The notes beneath the pieces were generated by a model, which was not told the origin of the DNA, made no database searches, and was given only the letters and a program-made list of their open reading frames with translations. The position numbers and the translations under genes are program-made. Shown here one piece after another: positions 37,085-48,502 of a DNA stretch of 64,000 nucleotides. The stretch spans positions 4,464,001 to 4,528,000 of the forward strand of contig JAJFPB010000003.1 in assembly GCA_020881915.1 (NCBI GenBank), in the 5' to 3' direction. Within the stretch, counting starts at the first letter, position 1. Each line of letters starts with the position of its first letter. The stretch comes from Paramyrothecium sp. XJ0827 (Eukaryota > Ascomycota > Sordariomycetes > Hypocreales > Stachybotryaceae).

Positions 37085-38352
37085 ATGGACGGCTACGAGA
37101 AACGCGGGATGGAAGAGGATAACTTTGGCGCCAAGGGCAGCGTTGTCAGCGCATTCGATGCATTCCGTATGCAACCTCCCTAGCACCCCATTGAGACCCG
37201 TCGCACGAGCTGCGATCGAGCCTAGCAACGACTAACAATCGCCCGCAGCTAAGTCGAAGCCTCAATATGTGACGCGGACGTCCGACGGCGGCAAGTGGAC
37301 CGTCGCCATGGCCATCATCTCGGTCCTCCTGCTCTGGAGCGAGGGCTCGCGGTGGTGGCGCGGCACCGAGTCGCACAACTTCGCCGTCGAGAAGGGCGTC
37401 TCGCACGAGATGCAGATCAACCTCGACGTCGTCGTGCGCATGCGGTGCGACGACCTCCACGTCAACGTCCAGGACGCCGCGGGCGACCGCATCCTCGCCG
37501 CCACGCGCCTCAACCGCGACCGCACCAACTGGGACCAGTGGGTCGACGCAAAGGGCATGCACAAGCTGGGCCGCGACAGCGACGGCAAGGTCAACACGGG
37601 CGAGGGCTGGAAGGGCCTGGCGCACACGGACGAGGGCTTCGGCGAGGAGCACGTGCACGACATCGTAGCCGCCGGCAAGAGGAGGGCCAAGTGGGCGAAG
37701 ACGCCCAAGATCAGGGGATTGGGTGACAGCTGCCGTATGTACGGAAGCATTGACTTGAACAAGGTTCAGGGTGATTTTCACATCACCGCCCGTGGCCACG
37801 GGTACATGCAGCATGGACAGCACTTGGACCACTCACGTACGGGAGCCCCATTTATGCAACCCTTTGATTAAGGGCTATACTAACTTTTCTTCTGCAGAGT
37901 TCAACTTCTCCCACATTATTTCGGAGCTCTCCTACGGCCCCTTCTACCCGTCCCTCGTCAACCCCCTCGATCGCACCGTCAACGTCGCCACGGCCAACTT
38001 CCACAAGTTCCAGTACTACCTGTCGGTCGTGCCGACCGTCTACACCTACGGCTCCACCACCGTCCGCACGAACCAGTACGCCGTGACGGAGCAGAGCAAG
38101 GAGACGGACGAGATGTCGATCCCCGGCATCTTCGTCAAGTACGACATCGAGCCGATCCTGCTGTGGGTGGCCGAGGAGCGCGACGGCTTCTTCCGCTTCC
38201 TGTTCAAGCTGACCAACGTGCTGAGCGGCGTCCTCGTGGCGGGCCACTGGGGCGCGACGCTGACCGAGTGGGCGCGCGAGGTCATCGGCAAGCGGAGGCG
38301 GAGCAGCGGCGGCGAGGGCATGCTGGGCAGCAAAGGTGGATATACCGATTAA
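37085..38352 (+). CDS. ERV41: Erv41-like ER-Golgi cargo receptor / ERGIC protein
   Basis: Three exons (37085-37166, 37249-37836, 37898-38352) join with consistent phase and encode 374 residues. A short cytosolic N-terminus with the FDAFPK motif is followed by a first membrane helix (about residues 42-60, TVAMAIISVLLLW). A large luminal domain follows, with the family blocks CRMYGSIDLNKVQGDFHITA and FNFSHIISELSYGPFYPSL, and a second helix near 328-345 (TNVLSGVLVAGHW) leads to a cytosolic tail. Erv41 pairs with Erv46 in COPII vesicles and retrieves HDEL-lacking ER proteins. The tail ends in GGYTD. I chose the ATG at 37085 because the upstream in-frame extension does not look like the family. 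Very strong antisense frames overlap it and are GC-driven shadows. Confidence 0.5.
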
Positions 38353-38777
38353 GATGACGTGGTGCGGAGCGTTGATAGAGTGTATAAAGATGGTTGATAT
38401 TCTCATGTGGCAGACGGAGTTGGCGCTGGCTTTAGTCAATATTGGTTATTGTATTTCAGATGTTTGAACCGAGTATATTGTCTCATGTTTTGCCCCATGA
38501 CGGAAGCGCATCCTTGGCTTGTATGGGGCCTTCAGGAACGTTTGCTTTAGCTCTTTCCCCTATATTCTTATCAAGCTCGGGCCATTCGCATACCCCAGTT
38601 ACCTGCAAAGTCTCAGCACACACATTGTGGTATTTGATTCTGAAATGCAAGCGGCAATAGCCTGTCTCGCCCCATTTGCTGCGTCTATATCCTCTGTGCG
38701 ATTGTTGCGTTCGTAATTTCCACTCAGAAATCTACGAACGAAGGTCGGCCTTATTTGCTCCAAGGATGATGTGCCAG
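38353..38777. other. Convergent spacer, no gene seen
   Basis: A 425-bp gap separates the 3' ends of the Erv41 gene and the C2H2-PX gene. It marks the change from conserved to accessory content. No coding frame is convincing. Confidence 0.5.
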
Positions 38778-41029
38778 TTACCGAAAGTCGAATCCAATCT
38801 CACCTTCTTTCGGTGTAAAAAAGTCGACGATGAACTTTGACCGGCGTATACTAAGTGGCACGCGCATCAGCTCCTCCAAGTACTTGTTCAGATCTTGCAA
38901 TAAGTCATCCATTACTTGAGGAGTGAGTTGAACAACAGGGTCGGGCATGAAAGGAATGATGCGTTGTGAGGCTGCCGCATTGCCAGCTTCTCTTGGGTAC
39001 GCCTCCAACAGCGCAAACTGCATGTCGTAGAACGCGGAATAGGGTCTCAGAAGCTCGCAACGAACACCGTTGATAAGCTGCGCTTCTACGACGAACCAAA
39101 AGTCGACCCCTGAGTGGTCCCACCTAGCAATATTCGCAGAAACGGGGAAGATCGTGTTTGTTCCCCGAGGCTGCGGCGACCCGGCGACAGTCGCCCTGAC
39201 GAGCTGTTGCAGTGCATATCTCGGTTCCTAAACCGATAAGACATGAGGAGTATCCAAGATGCGCGGAATTACTCACAGTTCCAGAGTTACCAAATATACT
39301 CATCGTTCGTACTCGACGCGTTGGCTTTGAAGGACGTTGCCGCGTGAATACGTTGTTCAGTTGTTGCCGTATGTTGAGACCAGACTTCGGATCAGGAGAG
39401 GTCGCAGCAATTGATGATTGCGAGTCGTTCGTGATAGCCTCAGTGGCCCTCACTCTATTTTCATCTTCACTATCAACGCTTTCGTCGTCGTCGTCGTCGT
39501 CGTCGTCGTCATCATCATCATCGTCATCATAAAGAATTTCTAGTCCTTCCACAGCGAGTGGGAGAGCCTCCAGGGAGAGTTGTTGCAGGTGCCGAGCAAC
39601 GTGATGACCGAATTCCTTTGCGTTGTCCGTGGCTTTACTGGGCTTCCACTGGTTGCAAAGTGGGCATGACGTGGCGTCGAAGTTCCTGACAGGTTGCTCG
39701 CAAATCTCAGCTATGACGGGCATTTGAGCAGAAGTTACCTCGCCGTGAAAGTTCGAGAAGTGTTCCTCCAGATCTACCGCAGTCGCTGCGATGTCAGTGG
39801 TTTCTCGAGGACACAGGTGGCACACCCATTGCCGCCGATGCATTTGCACCTCGTGTTGAAACCACTCCGCTCGTGTCGTAAAGAGTTTGTCACGCAAAAG
39901 GCATTCTTGAAAGGTGCAAACATACGGCTGCAAGTCGGAAAAGACGTGTTTCCTGTAGGTAAATAATTAGCCACTTTGCAGGATACTCTTCTAACATCTA
40001 CATACTTCCACTCATAGCGGTTAGCAACAAGCTGAATGGTCCGACAGTATGGACATTCAAACTCTTCTCCGTAGTCTAATTGCACGCCGTCTAGTTTTAT
40101 GTCAGGCAAATTAGGGATGCGGCGCCCTGTTTCATTTCCAGTTGCTGTGCTGAGGAAAGACGTCGCCATTGTACGCTGTGACAAGCGATTGTCCAGAGTT
40201 GCGACCTCCCACTCTGCAGGCTGGCGATCTTGAGACGTCCCTTGAGATGTTTCTCCTTCGTCGAAAGTCGTTGCAACAGTTTCGACGACAGTAAGATGAT
40301 CATCCGTGTGAACCTTTCGAACTTCTTGCTTCTTGGCAAGGCGCTCCTTGTGCGTCTGTCTGTACTGGATGAGCTCGCGCCTCTGCGTGATTGCGTTTCC
40401 TAGTCGCTTGGCTAACCATGGACCTTGCTTTGCTTTGGGAAGCTTATCCATGACATTAATAATATCTGGAGACTCGTCGTAAGATTTGAAATCTTCCAAG
40501 CCAGGGAGACGACCTTTAGGTCTTTGCCTCCTAATCAACATGGACAGGCTGAAGAGGTGACTGATTGCGGATGCGATGCTCAGTAGCAATTCATCCAATT
40601 CGTTAAGCGGAGGTCCATCATGGTCGGGCGGCATGTATGTTCTGCTAGGCAATGTCCCGCCGGATATAGCCGCCACTTCTTTATGTTAACTTGCCGGTCT
40701 AGAAGCGGAAGGGAGGAAATTTCTTTACCTCTGTCCGCGACGGTAAGGAGTTTTTGCAGACCCGACGCGACACTCTCGCGCATTAAAGGCGCGTTTCTTA
40801 GCCTATAGGCGAGAGAGCTGGTCCAGCTCGCTGGCTGAAGGGCTCCAATATTCAATGCCCACACATTGAAGCGTGCCCGGCTGTCTCGCACAGATTCAAA
40901 TAACCTGCCACCGTCATCGTTGACTTCCGACTGATTCAGGGCCTTGTCTAGAACGCCAGCGCACTGACGGCCTAGATCGGTGACGGATAATGGGGCATGA
41001 GCCTTCATTTTTGTCCCGCTAGGGTTCAT
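38778..41029 (-). CDS. C2H2 zinc-finger protein (acuF-like type) with C-terminal Bem1-like PX domain
   Basis: Four exons (41029-40729, 40678-40006, 39952-39277, 39227-38778) keep phase through introns of 50, 53 and 49 nt, giving 699 residues. The first intron has tandem AAGAAG acceptors, so one residue is uncertain. The N-terminal helical region (about 1-150) carries the FNVWALNIGALQ block common in these fungal proteins. A zinc-finger region (about 290-480) contains CPYC, VCTFQEC, WVCHLC and CPLC with matching His residues (HVFSDLQPYVC, FGHHVARHLQQLSLEALPL). An acidic tract of 15 Asp follows. The last exon encodes a PX domain close to Bem1/Scd2 (FWFVVEAQL, LLRPYSAFYDMQFALLEAYP, REAGN, PFMPDPVVQLT, FFTPKEGE). 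PX domains bind phosphoinositides. The combination is unusual. It is head-to-head with the DUF7580 gene. Confidence 0.5.
39481..39530 (-). repeat. GAC/GAT trinucleotide repeat encoding a poly-Asp tract
   Basis: About sixteen consecutive Asp codons lie inside exon 3 of the C2H2-PX gene, read from TCG/TCA-type triplets on the plus strand. The tract separates the finger region from the PX exon and is likely to vary in length between strains. Confidence 0.5.
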
Positions 41030-41277
41030 TTTGTGTCTGGGTCGCCGCTTGAGGTCTTTTGCATGGCCTTGCCTACCTAAGGGAATGCGACATCAGCATC
41101 GACGAATGTCATTGGAGTCTTCAGCGTACCCTGGTCCCGTGACTATGGGGCAATGAATAGTCCCATCGATGCGAACCCCTCCTGTGAACGGGTGACCCAA
41201 TTTGCCAATCTCACTGGTTTCTCCTTCCAACCCAACAGCTTCAATGCAAATGCGGTAGTTTTTGCAGTTCGACACCG
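41030..41277. promoter_or_regulatory. Compact bidirectional promoter between C2H2-PX and DUF7580 genes
   Basis: Only 248 bp separate the two divergent start codons, so both promoters must share this space. This short distance contrasts with the kilobase gaps elsewhere in the window and suggests co-regulation. I see no recognisable factor site. Confidence 0.5.
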
Positions 41278-43230
41278 ATGTCAGGCTTCGAGATTGCAGG
41301 CATCGTTCTGGGTGCTTTACCTCTGCTATGTAGCACAGCCAAGAGCTTCCACAACCGCTGCAAGGATGCCCAGATGTGGTGGCAGTTCGATAGGGAATTC
41401 GCGGATTTTATTTCGGAGATCGAGCGAGAATATGTAGCATTCTCTCAGATCATGGATATACTGCTTGAGCCGATCGAGTCCATCTCAGAGAGAGAAAGGG
41501 AGACGATCTTGAATGATCCCCAATCGACGCTTCTTTTCACACCTCGTATCCAGGCGGAACTCCGACAGCGGGTTCAGGATAAATATTTTAGCTGGTTCAT
41601 TAGAGAATTGGTCGACATTAACGAGGCAATCGAGAAATTACATGCGTTGTTGCCCGTAGGCAAGGTAAGCTTCCCTGGAACTCGATACACAAGTGACTAT
41701 GGCCTCTTATGCAGAAATCAGGCACATCATCTTGACAGCAAATCCTTAGAAAGCGAGCTTTATCGACTCAAAATCAGTTTTTCTCACAAAAAGGATGCGC
41801 ACCTTTGCAAGATCAGCGAAGGAAATAAGGCTCTGTACGAGTTCCTCGATCGTGCTTCACATTTATCGCGCAGTCCGACGCCCAATTCCCTGGCGAAGGT
41901 TGATAGCGCGGCAATTTCATCCATCATCGACACACAAAAGCAGGCTCGCTGTTTGTTCAAATGCTTACAGCGGCACTGGAAGTGTGCTTGTGGCACGATA
42001 AAAAGCCACCCTTGTAGCATCACCGTCCGTGAAACCAGTGTCAGGATGCTCTTCGAGGATGGTAGCAGTCAGATTCAGTACAAAATTAATGTCGTGCCCA
42101 CAGTACCTCAGCAGCCAGCAACAATAGGGCCGCAGCCTTCTAAAACGGAGGAACTGCTCAAGTTAGGAGGACAAGTCTCAGCAAAGAACCGTCTCAGTCT
42201 ATTTAAGAACAAAGGTCAGAAAGGAATTGTCGGCTTCACTGCATCTTCTTTTGCATCCTTCACTAGCTCCGAGTCATTAGAGACTGGCCTAAGCAATGAA
42301 AAGTCCAAAGAAAATTTCTTGAAGTAAGTTTACCCAATAGCCTTTTCCTTTGAATGACTGTACTGTCTCTTATAGCAGACAGCTTTGTGCACATGGATAT
42401 ATTGACATTATGACAGACGCACATTCCTGGGACCTTCCTCCGCTTCACGGCCACGCGTACAGTTTGGGGTTGATGCACACTCTAGCATATCAAATCCGAT
42501 ATCCTCTCCCACCGATACGACTATACAAGGCACATCGATCAGTAACATATGTTCTATGATCAAGAGTGGTTTACAAAGGCCAAAATCCGACCCAGGATGC
42601 TTGAAAGCGGAAGAAGATACAAGAGTCTACTTGGATCTTGATTCAAATCACCAACCATCAGCCGCAGGCAATATCGAATCGTTTCTAGCTGCTACACCTC
42701 GGCGAGACAGACGTCTGAGATTAGGAATGACCGTGATAATGAACGTTATCGGCCTTGGACCTGATTGGATACCTGCAGACTTGTCTAACAGATCGTTAAT
42801 GGTCCGAAGCAACAGAGACGCAGATGGTCTTGACGACGGTTTTCACCCTTATATATCACACGAGTCCGTTCAGCAAACGCTTCACAGACCATCCTTGAAA
42901 TCTGCGACAAATAGAGAAAAAGCACGCACAGCACTTTTGACACTGGGCATAATCTTACTGGAGCTGCTCTTTCGTGAGACCTTAGAAAAACAACCTTTTC
43001 GAGCGGACTTCCTCAGCAACGGACAGCCGAATGAGTTTACGGATTTCTGTACAGCCTGGCGATGGCAACAGAAGGTGGAAGAGGAGTTTGGAACCAGATT
43101 AGCCAGTGCCATCAGCTTATGTTTGAAGTGTGAGTTTGATAGCCCGGATCTGGAAAGCCGGGCATTTCTCAGTGCTGTCTGGGCGGCGGTGGTCAAGCCA
43201 GTCGAGGACTTTTTGCAGGCATATGGCTGA
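41278..43230 (+). CDS. DUF7580 protein (HeLo-like N-terminus, degenerate kinase-like C-terminus); 3' model uncertain
   Basis: The first exon (41278-42323) starts with EIAGIVLGALPLLCSTAKSF, an amphipathic start typical of fungal Het-s/HeLo-related and DUF7580 proteins. A long helical region follows. A GTAAGT donor at 42324 and acceptor at 42374-42375 lead to a block with CAHGYIDIMTDAHSW. The final open part (about 42556-43230) has RRDRRLRLGMTVIMNVIGLGPDW, then HPYISHESV and TLGIILLELLFRETLE, which resemble a kinase C-lobe without catalytic residues. The frame is broken by a TGA at about 42557. A second intron with a weak donor, or a frameshift, must lie between 42400 and 42660; I could not settle which. 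The family is common in filamentous fungi with no assigned function. Confidence 0.5.
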
Positions 43231-44516
43231 GTGGAAAGTGACGATACGTATCGGTGGTGCCAGCTCCAGCTCCAACACAGATAGACAGATAAAGATAGGC
43301 AGATGCCATCCAGGTGATAATAAAGCTACCCATTTATGTGACTGAGATATCATACTAAATCGATAAACCATCATGTTGCAGATACTCCAAATGCAAAGGC
43401 TTCTGAGTTAATACAAGCCTTGAACATAATGTAGGAAGCCATCTTCTTGAGGATGATGATCAATAGTACATGTAGGCCGCGAAGGAACTGATTTCAATTC
43501 CCCTGCATTTTACAATTACTCTCTGCTGTCACATCCCTTTAGTAGTATAGTAGAGGTATAGCTGAGATATAGCTGAGACTCTATCCATATCCAAAACTTC
43601 TTGGTTGTGTTGCCTATATCGAAAAGAATGTGTAAGAGAATCAGAAGGTAAATCATCCCTTTCTCGCATAACCGCACCCCAAAAATACACATAAAAGCAT
43701 TATGAATATTGCCTCCAAGACTATTATTGCCAGTTCATCTGTTGAGAAACGGCAAGCAACTAGTTCAACCACTAACGGTTGGTGTTTTTAAGAATAGCAC
43801 CATAGAATAGATAATAAGAACTGAAGTGATGGTTTAGTAGTAGCCACTTCTCAAGATTATTCAACCCTAGAGTTATTTGGGAAGTGATCTAAGCCACGTC
43901 CGCTGAAACCTACACCTTGGTTATGACGCTTACGAGTAAGAGATCGAGCTAGTCTTGGATGCCCACCTTCGCTTACGGACAAGCAAAACTCAAAAGCTGG
44001 ACACGCTAGGTCGTGCCGCATGATGCGGGAGGGTTCATGGGCGGTCAGATAGAGTTGCGGGGGACAATCAAATCCACGAGGTCGGCGTCATAGCGTGGTT
44101 TTAAAGTCTGGATCGGCAAACCCCATGCGCCTCTAATCACAGCCACTGGATGAAGAAACGTCATCAATTTATCCCAGATTATATAATCTATATTATTTTC
44201 TGGCATCCTATACTGCTAATAGCTCAGTCCTATGGTTCAGCTAGGTCTTCTGAATGTGAAGCACCAAGGGGAGGCAGTTCAAGATATTGCATGGCGAGAT
44301 ACTAGTATTAAATTGAATGAGGTCTCCGGTTGTAGCATTCTATATTGTACAACGATGAATGCTGGATCCTGTTAGGCAAAAACTTATAAAGGTGTTATAG
44401 GACCAATCGTATTTCATCCTCACTAAGGGATTGAGGGCCAGCTTCGGGACTCGCCTGCTATTAGGATGCTCCGGAAACTAGCAACTCGACATTTCGGACC
44501 GCTAAGCTATTGCCTT
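43231..44516. other. AT-rich gene-free region
   Basis: This is AT-rich DNA with small direct repeats (for example two ATAGCTGAGA copies near 43558-43581). No coding frame reaches a convincing length. It may be decayed sequence between the DUF7580 gene and the neighbouring pseudogene. Confidence 0.5.
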
Positions 44517-45423
44517 TTAGGGAAGACATCTTAGATGGATTATGCAGCCTAACGAACTGTCAAGAACCCATATATGGACGCCTGGCACCCAACCGACCTG
44601 TTTGTGAACAACAAGGGTATCCGTTTCCTCCGCATTGGCTCCATTGGTCATGTCGATAATTGAATATAGACTGTATTCGTGCAAATCTAGCACCTGTAAC
44701 ATGCCGAGCAACATCAAACGCGCATCAACGTATCCGTTCCTGCCGGCAACCAAGGATCCGGGCAAAATTTGATCTTCAACCGCCCGTCTGCGAGCTGACT
44801 CTTTGATATCTGATCGCCAAATTCCCTGACAAGGGCTTTGGCGAGGTCAGACCCCGGCGACCCCACGATTTCCATCTTGCTGAATGTATCAAATGAGATA
44901 CACAACCAGTGGGATTCTGGGGGCACCGGGTTCTGGTCCCGAAAGAAGAGGGAGTCTAATAATTGGTCAGTATGGCCTCCCAGAAGGTCCATCTCAAAGT
45001 ATCAATCTTCGCTTGAAAGTTGCATTTTGACGTGCCTTTATCTTTGCTCAAGTCTACAGCCGCTTGAAGAACCCAACCACGGTTGTAGAGACCCTCGAGA
45101 AGTCTCAATAAAAGCAACCTAGAACTGTCATTTCCATCGAAGTAACTACCCCAAGGATTTCCTTTGAGCTTTATCCGGTTCGCTTCTCCGTAGAGCGTCT
45201 CGCTGTGGATTCCTCCTGGCCAGACAGTTTGGATGACTTCTCACGCAGCCTGCACATCCGCCTTGTTGAAGCTGATGGAGCGTATGATGTTGCACATACT
45301 GAGCGCGATGCACGCAAAGTGCGTGCTGAAGATCGGTTAAGCCATGGTATCTGCATAGGACAGGGGCGGTTCCTCCTTTACGGCTGGACCTGCCTGCAGT
45401 TCCGACTGTTTTGACGAAGACAT
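44517..45423 (-). pseudogene. Decayed fungal gene with duplicated module and RIP-type stops
   Basis: On the minus strand a frame starts at ATG 45423 (MSSSKQSELQAGPAVKEE). It meets a TAA where CAA is expected (near 45340) and a TGA where CGA is expected (near 45240), both C-to-T changes. It continues through NRIKLKGNPWGS, RLLLLRLLEGLYNRGWVLQA and VDLSKDKG. After a frame change (a decayed intron or shift near 44970-45020) it resumes as DSLFFRDQNPVPPESHWLCISF, then repeats the module as GRLKIKFCPDPWLP, a shift near 44740, and RLMLLGMLQVLDLHEYSLYS. The two halves align with each other (IKxxxxPW, RLxLLxxLxxL, DT/DSLxxxxQ). I do not know the function of the family. Two stops and at least one shift make a pseudogene likely. 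Confidence 0.5.
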
Positions 45424-48400
45424 CACTAATCTACTGGCAATAATAAGGATTGTTTGGGATGTCGATGGGAGGGCTCGGTGAAGATACAGTGGGAAATATC
45501 CGAAACAGTATGATTTGTGCTACTGATAGGCACATGCGAGTCAAGAATTAAAACGTGGCTGTGGCGATAAGAGGTGGCATTATTTTTAGTTGCCGACCAC
45601 CTATGATCCGTTAGGTAGGAATTGCTGCTGGTTACTCAAGACACTCCAAGAAGACAGAGGCACCTATAGGTTTGGAGAAGAAGACGTCCAACCTACGATA
45701 GACAAATATTTTCATGCCAGTTCGGATCTCTACTGAGAGCAGAAAGAACATAAAGTATTCGATTCGTTAAATGATGATTTCAGATGTATTAGTGGCAGAA
45801 TCGAATGTGCGAGTGCTCATTAGGCGCCGATCAGGTTGAAGCAGCGACCACGACTGCATTTGATATCCACGGGCAGCTAGTGACCAGTTGTTGATACGAC
45901 ATACCGGGGCCGAGTCTTCCGGCATAATTATAAACCCAAGATTACAGTGATCGAGTGCATTAAGTGATCCAGTGGCATTTGCGACCTTAGTATTAAATGT
46001 TTAGACATGGGTAAGTCATATTTCCCGATCGGATATGACACCTTAGGAACCAGTCACATGACTTGAACAACAGTTCTGATGCCAGAGCAAATGGCGGAAC
46101 CCTTACACATAAACCCAGAAAATGTCTCGTATATTAGCAGAACTTCCATTCCTTAATGATTGGAATTTACGCAGGCAGGATAGCATGTTCACCTTCTACA
46201 GGGTTTTCATTGCATTATACTGGTTCCATCTGCTAGCATGCTCAAATCTAGAGGGCGGCGATTCAAAACACACTTACATGCTGCGCATTCACGCCAAGAT
46301 TTCCGGCTCAGGAATGTTGCCAAATTAGAGTATTATGCTAGTTGGCTCTACGTGTGAGGACAGCATATGGCTTACTGCAACCAGCACCAATCACACTCAC
46401 ATCCCTCCATTTATCATGATGGATGAAGAGATATACATGGGGTCTGAGTGAGCCAAGACGGGGCACTCCGATCCCTGCTGCTTCCACATTTTTAACACCA
46501 TGTTCCTCCATAATGTTAGTATAATGGCATAATCGATCGCTGAGATTGATCGCGCTGTCAGGCTTGATGGATACGTCGTCCGAAATCGGGCCACAATGCT
46601 CGACCCACGGTGAAAAGCGCTACGCTGACCATTTCTAACGAGGGCCGAGCAATGGTTCGTGTGGGCCGCACAATGCACTCCTTTCTCCCGGCCAGACCCT
46701 CCGCCTAGCAGATGGGACGTCCCTTTCAAGGCATATGAAGCAACTTGTCGTGTCTTGAATGTTTACGAACACCAGTTTCCACAGCTGCATGGTTGGTTCA
46801 CTTTGATGCAAATAAACAAATAAAATGACAAAGGCAACAAGCAATCTGCCATGCCGGCAGAAGCTCTGCCAAGGGGTAGACACGTTTATGCTCTCGATCT
46901 AAGTGGACATCCCGTGAGAAGCGCCGATAAGCCGGCTGAGAATTTGTGGACGGTACATGAGGGAGTCCACATGGTTTGATTGCTGCAAGATTCACACCCA
47001 TGTATGTGTAGTGGTGCAGCTTTTCGAGGGTCTACCATCAGCACGGGAGCATGAGCCTTCAACGGGAGGAAGTGACAGCTTAGTTCGAAGCGAAGAGAGC
47101 ATGACGTCAACCACGGAGAGTGGGAAACGAAAAGCGATTGTAGGCTTCCTGATTCACGACCTTGTCATCAGAGGGGGCGTTGGATGAAGGGACCAGAAAA
47201 AAAAAAGCCGCTGGTCACGTTGCAGACTTTCGTCATAGCGAAAACGTGGTCCGACGTCGACTTGACAAAAAGCATGCGACTTAATCAGCATTTAAAACTC
47301 GCTGGCTCCATAAAGGCGCCGAGTTTAAATGGGGTCCCGGACGGCGGCCGGGAATATGGCCGGCAATACTCCGTTTCACCCAGGCCTTTGACGCCGCATC
47401 ATCGCAGGTGTCACCTGCAACGGCCGCATGTTCGGGCAGTTGGGCCAGAGAGATATATACGTGGTGACTCTGATGCTTAAAACTTCAACTACCTATTTAC
47501 CACACATGGCCAGCTTTCCAAGAAGAGCGAGCGGCGGTCCCAGTCACCGGCGATCAGCCACGCGGTATGGCCCGGATCCGCCTCAACTTTCTCTAGCGCC
47601 ATCATCCTGGATCCACAGCCTAGGGCTGGCCGCCGTCGTCATGCCGTGCTAGTAGTCGGAAACATTAGCTAGCCCTGCCATTGTGTGCCACATCCTTCGC
47701 AAGTGCCGAGATCTTCGGGCGCGGACGAGATTCCTGGCTATAGTCATCCACGAATGTATCATGCAATATGGCCCGGCGTCTCAGAGCGTCCGTCGATGGC
47801 AGCGGCAAGGTACTCTGCCACCAGCCGATGCAGGTCTGGCAGAACAACGAGAGGGGAGATGTACGGCATTTCACGATGTGCTTCCCGCTATGCCAGGCTC
47901 AGGCCCCGTTCGTAATATCACCGAGAGCCACTGTTTTTCAGGTAAAGTAGCTCCGGATGCAACGGGCCAGCGACGGCACGCGTACGATGTTCCATGGAGC
48001 CACGGAAGAGCCGCATGGGCCGTCCCCACCCGTGACCGCCAGTGTATGGACAAGACCGAGAGTTGTCCGAGTACTGTACAACGTAGGGCGGGCCGGAGCC
48101 AAGAATAGGTCCCACTAAGCAGCGCGGAAGATGCCACCCCTCGCTCGTCCCATGTTGTGCTGGTGCTGGGCCGGTGCATGAGAGGGTTCCCAGCTTAGGC
48201 CCGATTCCAGCAAGTCCGATTCTAACAAGTCCGATTCCGAAATTTCTTCCCTCGGCGTCTCCTTTGGCTCGCCCCACACGAAACTTTGACACAATGGCGT
48301 CGACTTTTCCCCATGACGTCGAGTAACCGACCTGCTCCTAGACAAAATGCCGTCTTTCCCCCTCTCCCCAGTCTCCTCATCCCTCATAATTCTCCTCTTG

Positions 48401-48502
48401 TGGCTGGGTTCTCCGCATTCTTGTTGGCTGATTCCACAGGACCGTCCAATATCAACACGCCAGTCTTAAAGGTCGAAGCTGAAAGACAACCTCGTTGCAA
48501 CC
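45424..48502. other. Gene-poor region, no supported gene
   Basis: The first half is AT-richer. From about 46.5 kb the composition becomes more balanced. Several frames of 70-140 codons at 47.2-48.4 kb overlap on both strands without domain features. A direct repeat of AAGTCCGATTC occurs at about 48211-48240, upstream of the sugar transporter, and could be part of its promoter. Confidence 0.5.

Noticed and set aside
37146..37832. 228-codon minus-strand frame
   Set aside because: It lies antisense to the well-supported Erv41 exon 2 and is explained by GC-rich third positions; it has no domain features.
39124..39276. Ending the zinc-finger gene by reading through the third donor to the stop at 39124
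   Set aside because: A canonical GTGAGT donor and TTTAG acceptor join in phase to a complete PX domain, which is very unlikely by chance.
41665..41714. A plausible intron (GTAAGC...ATGCAG) inside the DUF7580 first exon
   Set aside because: Removing these 50 nt puts a TGA in frame within seven codons, while reading through keeps a long sensible frame.
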